NCBI GenBank assembly: GCA_019828565.1
Contig: JAHDYR010000067.1
Location: 248,001 to 312,000 of the forward strand
Direction of reading: 5' to 3'
Source of the DNA: Carpediemonas membranifera
Lineage: Eukaryota; Fornicata
Length of the DNA: 64,000 bases
Positions 31,146-40,200 of this stretch are shown here, piece after piece (within the stretch, counting starts at the first letter, position 1; every line of letters begins with the position of its first letter). The notes beneath the pieces were generated by a model. That model made no database searches. It was not told where the DNA came from and was given only the letters and a program-made list of their open reading frames with translations. Position numbers and translations under genes: made by a program.

Positions 31146-32348
31146 CTAGTACGGCAGCTCGTCGCCCGTGGCCCAGTCCGATTCGGCCCCGTCGGTTGGG
31201 GCGTCGTCCTCCGCCTCGACCTCCTCCTCCTCGAGGTCCACAGGGAACCGCAGGGTGGCCGCCAGCCCCCCGAACTGGGCAACCTGCCTGCCCGCCGGGT
31301 GCTCGGCCGAGAACACGCGGACCACGCCTGACGACGCCTCGACGGCCTCGGTGAGGGCCACAGCACGCTTCCTCTCGCTTAGGTTGTTTGACCTGAATAT
31401 GTTATCCGAGATGAGCAGCTTCTCCACGGCGCCCATGTCAATCGCGGCCTGGACGTGCTTAATGCCGTAGCACACCCGGTCCGACTCCATAAAGATCGCC
31501 TGCAGGAACTTCTCCAGCTCCGCAGTCTCCACAGCGGCCTTAGAGTCGCCCATGTGCTTCTGGACGGACGGGAGTTGGAGCAGCTCGGACACGGCCGCCA
31601 TACTGCCCGAGGAGGTCGTCTCGAGCAGGATCTTGGCCTTGGCGTTGCCCCAGCCCTTCGAGGAGTCCTTGGAGCCCTCCGTTGTGATCATCTTGAGCAG
31701 ATCCTCCTTGATGAAGCCGGGCGAGCCGATGACGATGGCCTTCACGGCCTCCAGGTCGATGGCGTTGACCATAGACTGGTACACGTTACTGAGGAACTTC
31801 TCGATGGCTGTCTGCCGCTTGGTCATGCCGAGCGGCGACTTGCGGGGGATGACCTTCTCGACCTTGGCCTTCACGAGGGTGAGGCTGTCAGAGACGAGAC
31901 AGATCAGCGCAGAACCTTCCTCCAGCACTACTATCGCTGTAGTGGCCCCTCTGCTCTCGTCAGTGGCGGCGAGGATGCGGTTGAGGGACACGTTGTCCCA
32001 ATGGTGCTTCCACACAGTGAACTCGAAGAACGGCTGCAGCTCAAACGTGTGGAACTGATTGAACTTCACCCACTGCGTCTCATGCAGGTTCGTGCCGGCT
32101 ACCCGGAGTCTGGAGGCCCCGGGGTCGTAGTCCACTTGGGTCACCTTGAGTGAGAGCTTCATGGGTTTCCGCTCACTATCTTGGCCCCCACCGACTGTTT
32201 GACGCTGAATGCGGCGGATTGTCACTGACGTGATGACATCTCCGGGCGAAATAACGTTGTACGCCTCCCATAGATCCTCGTTCGTGGTCGGCTTGAGGAC
32301 TACCTTGCCCTCTCCTTTGCTATCGATTATTTTCTTCACAATCTTCAT
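31146..32348 (-). CDS. PELO: Pelota/Dom34, ribosome rescue factor
   Basis: Partner of Hbs1 in no-go and non-stop mRNA decay; it enters the empty A site of stalled ribosomes and promotes subunit splitting. The 400 aa match the family length. The N-terminal Sm-like domain is MKIVKKIIDSKGEGKVVL plus EDLWEAYNVISPGDVI and VTIRRIQ. The central domain has HTFELQPFFEFTVWKHHWDN and VIPRKSPLG, and the C-terminal eRF1-like domain has RVCYGIKHVQAAIDMGAVEK, LLISDNIFR and SAEHPAGRQVAQFGGLAATL. The tail is acidic, as in other pelotas. As expected, it lacks the GGQ motif of eRF1. The ATG at 32348 starts at the canonical first residue. Confidence 0.97.
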   Translation of the reverse strand: MKIVKKIIDSKGEGKVVLKPTTNEDLWEAYNVISPGDVITSVTIRRIQRQTVGGGQDSERKPMKLSLKVTQVDYDPGASRLRVAGTNLHETQWVKFNQFHTFELQPFFEFTVWKHHWDNVSLNRILAATDESRGATTAIVVLEEGSALICLVSDSLTLVKAKVEKVIPRKSPLGMTKRQTAIEKFLSNVYQSMVNAIDLEAVKAIVIGSPGFIKEDLLKMITTEGSKDSSKGWGNAKAKILLETTSSGSMAAVSELLQLPSVQKHMGDSKAAVETAELEKFLQAIFMESDRVCYGIKHVQAAIDMGAVEKLLISDNIFRSNNLSERKRAVALTEAVEASSGVVRVFSAEHPAGRQVAQFGGLAATLRFPVDLEEEEVEAEDDAPTDGAESDWATGDELPY

Positions 32349-32423
32349 TATCCGGTGTCTGCTAGTGATTGAACGCCCTCCTTACTGGTAAACGAGAAGG
32401 ATAGGTTCTGCCAGATTTGACCA

Positions 32424-32437
32424 GTCATAAACTGCAC
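32424..32437 (-). promoter_or_regulatory. Candidate core promoter/initiator motif of pelota
   Basis: The minus strand reads GTGCAGTTTATGAC, 76 nt upstream of the pelota ATG. Its GTGCAGTTTATG core is identical to the string in the 57-bp LTR. Confidence 0.5.
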
Positions 32438-32698
32438 GAGCGTAGAACGGTGGCATACTGGGATTGAGAACTTAAAACCCATTCCAACAGAGTCTGGCCG
32501 GCCGCTTTAAGATGTATGATCTTGACACTGATCAGTGGTCATACCTGCCGAGGACGATGAGGCAACCGGGTTCCGGTTTCAGCAGGTACGGTCCTAATAA
32601 CAATAGCGGAGATGCTGCGGACCAGCTAACTTGGATCAGCCGTCATTTATCCACGGGAACATGGCAGACCACCACAATGAGGGGAAACACACGCCCGT

Positions 32699-33046
32699 CT
32701 ACTTGGACTTCTTAGTCTCGGGCTTCTTCTCCTCCTCCTTGTCGGCCGACTTGTCAGCAGCCTTGCCCTTGCCCTTCTTGGCCTGCTTCTCAGCGAGCTT
32801 CTTCTCCTTGGCAAGCTTCTTCTCTTCCTTCTTCTGCTTCGCTTCAGCATCTGCCTTTTCAGCTTCACGTTGCTTCTTAGCTTCAGCTTCATCGTGTATA
32901 CGCCGAATCTTGTCTCTACCAACGATCCTGGAGATCAGAACGATCATGAAGACGACATAGAGGACGGGGAGCGCCACCATGAGAGCATAGTGCTTCCAAG
33001 TAATCTCTACATTCAATAGCCACCCGCGAGAACCTGTTGCCGGCAT
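32699..33046 (-). CDS. Single-pass membrane protein with Lys/Glu-rich coiled tail
   Basis: 115 aa from the ATG at 33046. Residues about 19-43 (HYALMVALPVLYVVFMIVLI) form one transmembrane helix. The rest is an extremely charged Lys/Glu/Ala helix (KKQREAEKADAEAKQKKEEK and so on) ending PETKKSK. No signal peptide is obvious; the topology is probably N-out with a cytosolic tail, or tail-anchored in reverse. I do not recognise a family. The low-complexity tail makes homology unreliable. It is followed 88 bp downstream by the pre-ATG region of the P-loop kinase gene on the same strand. Confidence 0.6.
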   Translation of the reverse strand: MPATGSRGWLLNVEITWKHYALMVALPVLYVVFMIVLISRIVGRDKIRRIHDEAEAKKQREAEKADAEAKQKKEEKKLAKEKKLAEKQAKKGKGKAADKSADKEEEKKPETKKSK

Positions 33047-33134
33047 CTTCGCCCTTGTTTCGTATCGTCAGCACATGACTTCGTAAAATATGCGTACTTC
33101 ACGTGCTCTCAGCTAATTCGCCCGTTTACCGCAG

Positions 33135-34331
33135 CTATGCATCAACCATCTCCCTGAGCCGCTCCACACTGTCACTAACCCCCTGATAGATCGCCTCTAC
33201 CCGGCACAGCGTCTGCGTGCTCGGCCCCTTGCCCCGGGCCCGGTCACCCATCAGGCCCCGGGAGTCCGTTGCGTCACCCAGCTCTCGGAGACAGATCAGG
33301 AGCATGGCGTGGAGCCGGGTGAGGGTCTCATCGATGTTGGAGTTCTCCTCGACGGGGATCTTGAACGTCCGAGCATCGTTTGTGAAGGCCGCCTGGATCT
33401 TGCGGATGTTGCCGATATGCCGGATATACGTGTTATGTGCGGGGTCCTCAGTCATGTATTTCGACCTCACCGCCATCCTATGCCGCTGCCGCTTCTCGTC
33501 CTTGATGTACAGCACGACCGGGATGCACCTGTACGTCTCCGCCAGCAGCACCATGTTCGCCGGACTCAGGTGCACCCCTTCCACTATGACGCTTTCATTT
33601 GTAAGTTGCATGCGCCTGAGGAAGGCGCTGAGTATGGGCCAGACGACGGCGTCACACTGGTCCCTCCACCCGAGGACCAGACGGGACTCCCGGGGTGTTC
33701 GTAGCAGCTTGTCCTTCTTCTTCCTCTTGAGTGTCCCGACAGAGTTGACTGGGCTGTTCTCAACAGACGCCGCTGCCGACGCATCAGGAGAATAGAGCGG
33801 GCTGAGTCGCCTCGTCTCCCCATCCACACCTGACCGGGCGACCGTGTCGGTGTTGTATGTGCTGACGTGCAGGATGGGGCACTCCGACGCTGGGATGTGC
33901 GACCGCATCATGGACCGGATGTTGTCTGTCGACACAACGCGTTCAATGCCGAGCCTCGAGGCCAGGAGAGAGGCTAGCGTGCTCTTGCCACACCCAGACG
34001 TCCCCCCGATGAGGATGATGAGGTTCTTGTGGTGAAACTGTACCTGCCAGGCCCGCCAGAAGTCCACAGCGTCGACGTAGACCCCGGGCTTTTTAACGTG
34101 TTTCGCCATCGCATGCCAAAGCTGGTCCTTGGTGACACTGTGAATTGCCACAATATCATTGGACGAGATGCCTGTCGCGCTCCTCTCTAGATCAGCGTAT
34201 ACCGTCGCCGATATGCTCAACGCCTGAGATTCGTTAACGTTCAGCAGTGAAAGTACTTTCCGGAGCATGGAGGCGTCAAAGAAGTCTGTCTTTCCATCTA
34301 CCTGGACCTGGAGCAGCGAGAGGACGTTCAT
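33135..34331 (-). CDS. P-loop kinase of the 2-phosphoglycerate kinase / LPA1-like family
   Basis: 398 aa from the ATG at 34331 (MNVLSLLQVQVDGKTDFFD). The N-terminal 110 residues resemble the ATP-cone-like/regulatory domain found in archaeal 2-phosphoglycerate kinases. Next come Walker A GGTSGCGKSTLASLLASRLG, then VVSTDNIRSMMRS, a low-complexity Ser/Lys insert (around LKRKKKDKLLRTP), VIVEGVHLSPANM and an arginine-rich lid (KDEKRQRHRMAVRSKYM). Plants use relatives (LPA1) in phytate metabolism, and archaea make 2,3-bisphosphoglycerate with theirs. The substrate here is unknown. The start was chosen because codons upstream of 34331 lack an ATG. Confidence 0.75.
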   Translation of the reverse strand: MNVLSLLQVQVDGKTDFFDASMLRKVLSLLNVNESQALSISATVYADLERSATGISSNDIVAIHSVTKDQLWHAMAKHVKKPGVYVDAVDFWRAWQVQFHHKNLIILIGGTSGCGKSTLASLLASRLGIERVVSTDNIRSMMRSHIPASECPILHVSTYNTDTVARSGVDGETRRLSPLYSPDASAAASVENSPVNSVGTLKRKKKDKLLRTPRESRLVLGWRDQCDAVVWPILSAFLRRMQLTNESVIVEGVHLSPANMVLLAETYRCIPVVLYIKDEKRQRHRMAVRSKYMTEDPAHNTYIRHIGNIRKIQAAFTNDARTFKIPVEENSNIDETLTRLHAMLLICLRELGDATDSRGLMGDRARGKGPSTQTLCRVEAIYQGVSDSVERLREMVDA

Positions 34332-34562
34332 CCGCAGGCATGAAACAACGATTGTTTGGCTCGAATTGAGACAAGTCGAATTGACTCCCAAAGTCAAGTC
34401 AGAGTCATTGTGTCAGGTTGGGTGCGTAGTATGACCGCATTTAAACATCTGCCACATCTTGTTTTGACCAGGAAAGACCTCATCCCGAGCCATTCTGCTG
34501 TATCGCCCCGCTCTCGCCTTTTGCAAGTTTAAGCGATATTTAGTGAAATAATACAGTCTAGC

Positions 34563-36470
34563 CTAGAGTCTATCATCCCGAATCTGCTCGAAGAACCGCT
34601 GAATCACAGGAGATACGACCGTCCTGGGTCTCCGGCAGTTGACAATGTCGGTCACCACGAGCTCTTGCTTCTTGCCGTTTGATGTCTGCGGGATATAGGG
34701 CGTTTCCAGAATAAATGCCGGAACATGACGCGGAGTAGTTGCAGATCGAATCGTATCTCGAATCTCCTTCTCCATGGTCGAATCTAGGGTGAAACCGTCA
34801 CGAAGCTTGACAAAGAGCACGATTCGCTGGTTATTCCCCTTCATTTGCCCCACAACTATGGAATCTTCGACCCCCGTGACCAACGAGAGCGGCCGGTAGA
34901 TCTCAGATGTCCCGATCCGCACCCCGGACGGCTTCAGGGTGGTATCCGACCGTCCATGGATGACAAAACCGGCTTCAGTCTGATGTGCCCAGTCGCCGTG
35001 GGTCCAGACACCTTCAAATCTAGAAAAATATGACTGATGGAATCTAGATCCGTCTGTATCACCAATAAATTCGAGTGGCATCGACGGAAGGGCCGTAAGG
35101 CAGACCAACTCGCCGCATTCTCCGGTAATTCGTTTTCCGGCATTGTCCCAGATCTGGACATCGGCCCCAAGGGTCGGGCAGGGCATGACTCCGCGACAGT
35201 CGTTGACCAGGGGCGACCCCGCTAGGAAGCAGCCGTTGATCTCAGTTCCCCCGGAGATCGGAGTAATCTTCGCCCGCGGCAGTTTTGATTTGATGAAATC
35301 AAAGCCCTCTGCGGCCAACGGGGCGCCTGTGCTCAGGAAGGCATGGCACTCCGGCCATGGTCTGATGTCTGCGTCACCAGTGCTCATGGCGTCGATGAAT
35401 ACAGCGCTCGTCCCAAATACGGTCACTCCAAGCTCTGTGGCAGCCTCAAACACGGCCGTCTTCGTCGGGTAGCAGGGGTTTCCTTCGTACAGGACGATGT
35501 CTGCCCCCGCACCGAGGGCCGAGACGAGCCAAGGGTGCATCATCCAGGCGAGGGTCGTCATGTAAAGTACACGGTCACCCACCCCCACCCCGACGTGTAG
35601 TAAATGCTCCTTGACCTGGTTGAGATAAACCCCGCCAGCGCTCTGGACGATCGCTTTGGGCTTGCCAGTAGTGCCTGAGCTGAACATCGAGAAAAGTGGG
35701 TGGGTGAAGGGGAACCGCTGGAATGTGCTAAGTGACTGTGTGGCAAGTACTGAGTCGACTCTGGTCCATCCTTCGGGCGTCGGGGCGGCTGTGTCCAAGA
35801 AAGGGACGAAAATCGAAGTCCGAACGCCCAATCGACGTGCTACCGCCACAGCGGTCTCCATCTTGCTGAATGGCCTGCCCTTGTGAGTATAACCATCTCC
35901 TGCGACGAGTACCGCTGGCTGTACTTGACTCAGCCTGTCCAGCGCCGCCTCCTCGCCGAAATCGGGCGAGCACGCGGCCCACTTGGCACCAATCGCGGCT
36001 GTGGCGAGGAGGAAGATGACTGCGGCCGCGGTGTTCGGAAGAATGGCGGCGACGGAGTCGACTTGTGACACTCCGGCGTTCCGGAGAAAAGCTGCTGCAG
36101 ACATGACCTTTGCCCTAAGCTGTGGCCCTGTGAGAGTCTCCCTAGCCCCTGTCTCGGTCATGCAGTGGACGCTGGAGCCTGCACGGAGGAGGTTCTCGGT
36201 ATAGTTCATGGAAACGCCAGGGAACCAGGTCCGTTGGTCGAATGTGTGAAGAGGAGGGACTAAAGGAGCTTTAGTGCTCTCCTTTGTGTGTATTGGAGCA
36301 ATGAATTCGAAGAGATCTTCCCAGAACGCTGGAGTGGAGATGCTGTAGGCGTGCAAGGCATCGTATCCGCTCTCAGGTGTCAGAGGCCCATCAGGATGCC
36401 TACTAGCTATAAGCTGAATAAACTTCCGCGTTGTTTCGACACCTTTCGTCGCCAGTTGTTCCGTCGTCAT
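34563..36470 (-). CDS. AACS: Acetoacetyl-CoA synthetase (ANL superfamily)
   Basis: Activates acetoacetate to acetoacetyl-CoA in the cytosol, feeding sterol/isoprenoid or fatty acid synthesis. The 635 aa are close to the usual 650-670. The N-terminal domain has MNYTENLLR and AACSPDFG (AACS-specific); the P-loop is SSGTTGKPKAIVQSAGG. Further on are ISGGTEINGCF, the adenylate/CoA motifs THGDWAHQTE and GRSDTTLKPSGVRIGTSEIY, and the C-terminal catalytic lysine in QTSNGKKQELV. It is a second ANL enzyme besides the long-chain acyl-CoA synthetase at 3-5 kb, but the two are clearly different subfamilies. ATG at 36470. Confidence 0.93.
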   Translation of the reverse strand: MTTEQLATKGVETTRKFIQLIASRHPDGPLTPESGYDALHAYSISTPAFWEDLFEFIAPIHTKESTKAPLVPPLHTFDQRTWFPGVSMNYTENLLRAGSSVHCMTETGARETLTGPQLRAKVMSAAAFLRNAGVSQVDSVAAILPNTAAAVIFLLATAAIGAKWAACSPDFGEEAALDRLSQVQPAVLVAGDGYTHKGRPFSKMETAVAVARRLGVRTSIFVPFLDTAAPTPEGWTRVDSVLATQSLSTFQRFPFTHPLFSMFSSGTTGKPKAIVQSAGGVYLNQVKEHLLHVGVGVGDRVLYMTTLAWMMHPWLVSALGAGADIVLYEGNPCYPTKTAVFEAATELGVTVFGTSAVFIDAMSTGDADIRPWPECHAFLSTGAPLAAEGFDFIKSKLPRAKITPISGGTEINGCFLAGSPLVNDCRGVMPCPTLGADVQIWDNAGKRITGECGELVCLTALPSMPLEFIGDTDGSRFHQSYFSRFEGVWTHGDWAHQTEAGFVIHGRSDTTLKPSGVRIGTSEIYRPLSLVTGVEDSIVVGQMKGNNQRIVLFVKLRDGFTLDSTMEKEIRDTIRSATTPRHVPAFILETPYIPQTSNGKKQELVVTDIVNCRRPRTVVSPVIQRFFEQIRDDRL

Positions 36471-36558
36471 CTTCTCTAATTGGATGCCGACTCAACCAAC
36501 CCAACCATGGACCCATCGAGATACGACGTCCTTTATATTCAACAGTGCGGGCCCATGC

Positions 36559-37074
36559 TCAGATGTCGATGACCTGGGGTTCAGACAGGTGCTTGACGTA
36601 CTCCATGTAGTTGATCTTGCCGTCCTCGGGATCCGCCGCGAAGGCAAGCATCTCGTTCACCTCCTCGGTGGAGAAGTACTCGCCGTTCGTAGTCATCAGC
36701 ACGCGGAGCTCGTCCGCATCAAGGTAGCCCTTGCCCTCGGTGTCCAGAACCTTGAATGCTTCGAGAATACGCTCTTCTGTGTCTCTGAAGGTCTCGGATC
36801 CCATGAGGAAAGTGAGGATCACAGGCTCGAGGCGCTTGTATTGGATGAACCCAGAAGGCTCTTCCTCTCCAACCTGGCTGCAGACATCGCGGAGCCGCGC
36901 TTCGGTAAGATTGATGTTCAGAGCACGAAGAATCGAACCGACCTCGCGAATGTCGCATGTGCCATCCTCGGAGCGATCAAAAACATCAAACGTCTTCTTG
37001 ATGATCGTACGGTAGCGCTCCTTAATCCGTTCGCGTTCTTGTTGAATTACAATCGAGTTTGCTGTGACGTTCAT
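36559..37074 (-). CDS. DRC8: Dynein regulatory complex subunit 8 (EFCAB2), EF-hand protein
   Basis: 171 aa. A calmodulin-like four-helix-pair protein of the nexin-dynein regulatory complex that coordinates axonemal dyneins. The first EF loop DRSEDGTCDIRE keeps all calcium ligands. The signature VGEEEPSGFIQYKRLEPVI is diagnostic for EFCAB2 rather than calmodulin or centrin. The third region, VLDTEGKGYLDADELRVLM, has lost ligands, and the last, DPEDGKINYMEYVKHL, is degenerate. Its presence implies motile flagella. The ATG at 37074 lies 47 nt downstream of a clear promoter-like motif. Confidence 0.88.
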   Translation of the reverse strand: MNVTANSIVIQQERERIKERYRTIIKKTFDVFDRSEDGTCDIREVGSILRALNINLTEARLRDVCSQVGEEEPSGFIQYKRLEPVILTFLMGSETFRDTEERILEAFKVLDTEGKGYLDADELRVLMTTNGEYFSTEEVNEMLAFAADPEDGKINYMEYVKHLSEPQVIDI

Positions 37075-37120
37075 GGATTATGATGGAACCTTCCCCTTTT
37101 CGGCCGGGTGCTTCCGATTT

Positions 37121-37138
37121 TTGGCATAATCTGCGAAA
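37121..37138 (-). promoter_or_regulatory. Candidate core promoter/initiator motif of the DRC8 gene
   Basis: The minus strand reads TTTCGCAGATTATGCCAA (then AAATCG), 47 nt upstream of the ATG. It is nearly the same as 27681-27699 (minus) and shares GCAGATTA and CAAAAATCG with the ARM gene upstream region. Confidence 0.5.
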
Positions 37139-37378
37139 GGGTGGTCGCCCCGTGGTGAGCGGCTGTGGCAGTGGTGAAGCGCCGTAGCGGTGCAATATGC
37201 ACTTATGGCATGCTATAGTGCTTTTCTCCTCCCAGCAAGGTCGGTCATCACAAGTGTGGGGACAGCTCTCAACGAATGTGGCAGGATAGAGCTAGAGCCC
37301 TGCTTGATCACCTCTACATCTTCCAGAAAGCTTCCAGCCCACATAAATATCCGCAATTTACCGACACTGCCAGGCAGC

Positions 37379-37930
37379 CTACAACATGTCGAAGTCATCC
37401 AGCTCGCCGCGGTACTCCTTAACCGCCCTGCGCAGCTTCGAGTTATCCACCCACATGACCTGCGTCTCGCTGCTCCTGGAGACGAGGAACGCCGGGTCTG
37501 TGATGACCTTGGGGCCGACCCGCACATGGCCCTGTTCAACCAGCCTGGTGGCGTCCTCGTTCGTCTGGCACATCTTGAGGGTGACCATTACTACTGGGAG
37601 ACGGCGGCGGCAGAAGGCTGAGGAGTTGACGGCCGAGGCGGCAAGGAGGCCGTCGTTGCGGCGGGCAACAAGGCCCATATCATATAGACGGCGCATAAGC
37701 TTAGTTGTTTGGTCTAAGCGGACGACATCATCTTGTGGAAGCTTCCTTAGCCTATCAGCAAGCTTTGTGATGGTGCCTACGGCCCTCCGATACATGATGT
37801 ACTCCTTTGCGCTAAGAACATGATATCTACGCATAATTTCTCTTTCACGGTCCTCATCTTCACGCTCATAGTGCATGAAGTCATGCTTCTTGAGGAGCTT
37901 ACGCTCATGATACTGGAGCTTTCGTCCCAT
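37379..37930 (-). CDS. IMP3: U3 small nucleolar ribonucleoprotein IMP3 (S4-domain)
   Basis: 183 aa, the standard length. It is part of the Mpp10-Imp3-Imp4 module of the SSU processome and helps pair U3 snoRNA with pre-18S rRNA. The N-terminus MGRKLQYHERKLLKKHDFMH and EIMRRYHVLSAKEYIMYRR are IMP3 signatures. An S4 RNA-binding domain follows (VMVTLKMCQTNEDATRLVEQ, then GHVRVGPKVITDPAFLVSR), and the protein ends RGELDDFDML. ATG at 37930. It lies in a minus-strand run with DRC8 and AACS. Confidence 0.96.
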   Translation of the reverse strand: MGRKLQYHERKLLKKHDFMHYEREDEDREREIMRRYHVLSAKEYIMYRRAVGTITKLADRLRKLPQDDVVRLDQTTKLMRRLYDMGLVARRNDGLLAASAVNSSAFCRRRLPVVMVTLKMCQTNEDATRLVEQGHVRVGPKVITDPAFLVSRSSETQVMWVDNSKLRRAVKEYRGELDDFDML

Positions 37931-38033
37931 CGAATCCGGTTCTCGAGCAGTTTAATGCGAGGCTGGTGTGGTATTTAGAGGTTTATGTGGAGGATTCATG
38001 TAAAGGTGACTTAGGCTGTCGACCCCCCCTGGG

Positions 38034-38691
38034 ATGAACTCCAGAGGACTGAACAGGTTCAGTCTGACTTTAGACTCAACAATTCTAATCCTGCGCAGCA
38101 CAGCTGGAATGCGTAAGTCTTTCCGCCGAGTGCGCTTTGCGAACCACATCCTTCGCCAGAAGCACTTCGCCCGCTGCGGCCAACAGGCTCGGGAGTTCGG
38201 TTGGCGTCGCCACCCCCATTCGCCTGAAAGTCTTCTACGGGAGCTCGGGATTCACCACGCCTGCTGGTATGTTCATTCCTTGCGCGCCATATCGAAAGTT
38301 CGCGAGAGAGATAGTACCCCTTCTCAAGAGGTATAACATTGTCGTCGATCTTAACATGGTTAACGAGGATCGCACCATCGTCGTCTGCCCTCACTGCCAC
38401 GCCCCCTACAAGCGAGTTCGTCCGCGTGATGACCAGCACGTTCACCCACATCGTGTGATGCTCTGCGAAAATCCACAGTGCCGTGGTGCTCAGTGGCGCG
38501 CAACAGTTCCTGATGCTCTGAATGTTGATCATCGGGACAAGAGTGCTGCAGAGAACATCCTGTGGCGTTCTCTTGCCTCAGAAGATGAGCTCAGTGGCTC
38601 TCCGTTCAGTCGCACATCGATCCCGCGCCTTCCAACATCATTCCAGTATCATCAATTGGCTAACCGCCAACATTCGTCTACGGACGGATGA
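38034..38691 (+). pseudogene. Fanzor/TnpB-like RNA-guided nuclease relic (C-terminal half)
   Basis: The only plus-strand coding remnant in a minus-strand run. Its main frame (about 38160-38691) carries LKVFYGSSGFTTPAG, VVDLNMVNEDRTIVVCPHC (E at 38365), a zinc ribbon CPHC...CENPQC (38386-38480) and NVDHRDKSAAENIL (D at 38536). This is the order of the RuvC-II Glu, the target-nucleic-acid-binding zinc ribbon and the RuvC-III Asp (RD-x-x-AA-x-NI) of TnpB and eukaryotic Fanzor proteins. Upstream (38034-38210), another frame reads FRRVRFANHILRQKHFARC, like the helix preceding this block, so a frameshift separates them. The RuvC-I Asp and the REC/WED part are missing. The family call is from motifs only; a frame-intact copy elsewhere would be expected. 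Confidence 0.65.
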
Positions 38692-38836
38692 TGTTGTGCA
38701 GTTTGGCACTTTGATCGTTCCTTTCAGGCCCTGTCTGGGAGGTTCGAAAAATACTATACTGCGCAACATTAATTCAGTTTAATACTGCGGCTATGGACTC
38801 AACAAAGAGATGTTTGGATCTTCATCACACCAACCT

Positions 38837-39409
38837 TCATCCATTACCAAAGGGAAGCGGGGCCTGAAACCCATATGGCGCCCCCTCAGCGTGCTCCCCC
38901 GCCCTAGACGCCCCGTGCATGCCATACATGCTACCGTCAGCAGCCTTGCTGAGGCCTGCGTTGGCTGTGATGGCGATGGCGCGAGACACGTGGTCGAACT
39001 TTTCCACCGTCGCCTGGTTCTGGGAGACAAGCTCGCGCTGGAGAGATACGACCTTGCGCTCAAGGTCACGCATCTGTTCGTCGTGTATGGTGTTGTCTCT
39101 ATCGATCTTGGCCATGATTTGCTGCCCTTGCCGCTTCAAGCTGTCTTTCAGCGTGAGGATTTCATCGTTGATGACCTCTAAGAGCGTTTGAAACCCATGT
39201 CTAAGTACCCTAAGTTGCTCATTGAGCGATTGAATGTTCTTCTCATTCGTAGATGAAAGCGCGACGGCCTCGTCGGATGTTTCCTGGACCTCGTGGCGCA
39301 GTTCTCTCACCTGGTCCTGTAGTCTCCGGACCCGTGTTGTGGAGGTGGCTTTCTTTGCAGCCATTGATGTTGGCGCGCGACGAGAGGGTGGCGTAGAAGC
39401 TCTCCTCAT
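38837..39409 (-). CDS. Coiled-coil protein, unknown function
   Basis: 190 aa from the ATG at 39409, with an alternative start MAAKKATSTTRVRRL at 39364. Residues about 25-145 form an almost continuous coiled coil with heptads (RRLQDQVRELRHEVQETSDE, LLEVINDEILTLKDSLKRQG, MRDLERKVVSLQRELVSQNQ). The basic N-terminus (SRRAPTSMAAKK) and Gly/Ala-rich tail are disordered. Such proteins are common in flagellar basal body or cytoskeletal structures, but nothing assigns a role. The Fanzor-like relic lies just downstream, convergent. Confidence 0.6.
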   Translation of the reverse strand: MRRASTPPSRRAPTSMAAKKATSTTRVRRLQDQVRELRHEVQETSDEAVALSSTNEKNIQSLNEQLRVLRHGFQTLLEVINDEILTLKDSLKRQGQQIMAKIDRDNTIHDEQMRDLERKVVSLQRELVSQNQATVEKFDHVSRAIAITANAGLSKAADGSMYGMHGASRAGEHAEGAPYGFQAPLPFGNG

Positions 39410-39705
39410 CAGGTTGCTCGCAGTTTCTGCTTCGAGAAAATGTGTATTTTAACCGGCCCGCCACGATCGCGTCACGGCCGCCAATACACCAACAGGCACT
39501 GTATGGAACATTATGCGTGTCATGCGCTGGTTTTGCGGTTGGACCAAGCCTCCTGCTGCAAGGTACATTTGTCCTTGGCCAGGCCTTCAACGTCACATGA
39601 GCGGTGATGGGTCTATAGTTTGAAAAGCACCATGCCGACGCTGACCAATTCTCTGCACTCCCTATATTAGACGCTAAGGCAGCAAGCATCGCGTGGCCGG
39701 CCCTC

Positions 39706-40068
39706 TCAACTGTCAGAATACACCGGGGTGCGGAGATCCATGTAGTAGATCTCAGTGATGATGCGGATGATGAACATGATGGTGTTGAGGAAGAAGTAGA
39801 CGACCATCAGCCACGTGTCTCGGATGGCCCGGGATTCCACGGCAAAGACGAAGCTAGCCGTGCATGCGTAGATGTGAACAGCGTGAAAGAGAAGCAGGGA
39901 TGGTCTCCAACCGGATGGGACGATTGATGCTTGAGAAATGAGGTCAACAACCTCGAAAATGAAGATATAGACTGTGAGGATGCCGGTAAAGTTACGATAC
40001 GTTGATTTCTTCCAGTATGGGACTGCAGCACCATGGTAACCCAGGGCAATGTTCACTAAGCGGCCCAT
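39706..40068 (-). CDS. Small multi-pass membrane protein, unknown
   Basis: 120 aa from the ATG at 40068 (MGRLVNIALGYHGAAVPYWK). Three to four hydrophobic segments: about 29-49 (ILTVYIFIFEVVDLISQA), 55-80 (PSLLLFHAVHIYACTASFVF) and 88-110 (TWLMVVYFFLNTIMFIIRII). It has a short polar C-terminus. No signal peptide and no recognised family. Confidence 0.6.
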   Translation of the reverse strand: MGRLVNIALGYHGAAVPYWKKSTYRNFTGILTVYIFIFEVVDLISQASIVPSGWRPSLLLFHAVHIYACTASFVFAVESRAIRDTWLMVVYFFLNTIMFIIRIITEIYYMDLRTPVYSDS

Positions 40069-40200
40069 TGTTCACTTCAGTAGCCGGATTGCAGTGCACT
40101 TTTAGGTAAGTTACGTTTATGTTCGTTTTAACGCCACATAAACCACATCCAAGCCCTGTATCCCTCCTGTTATCGTCATCAGGCAGTGATATCGTCTTCT

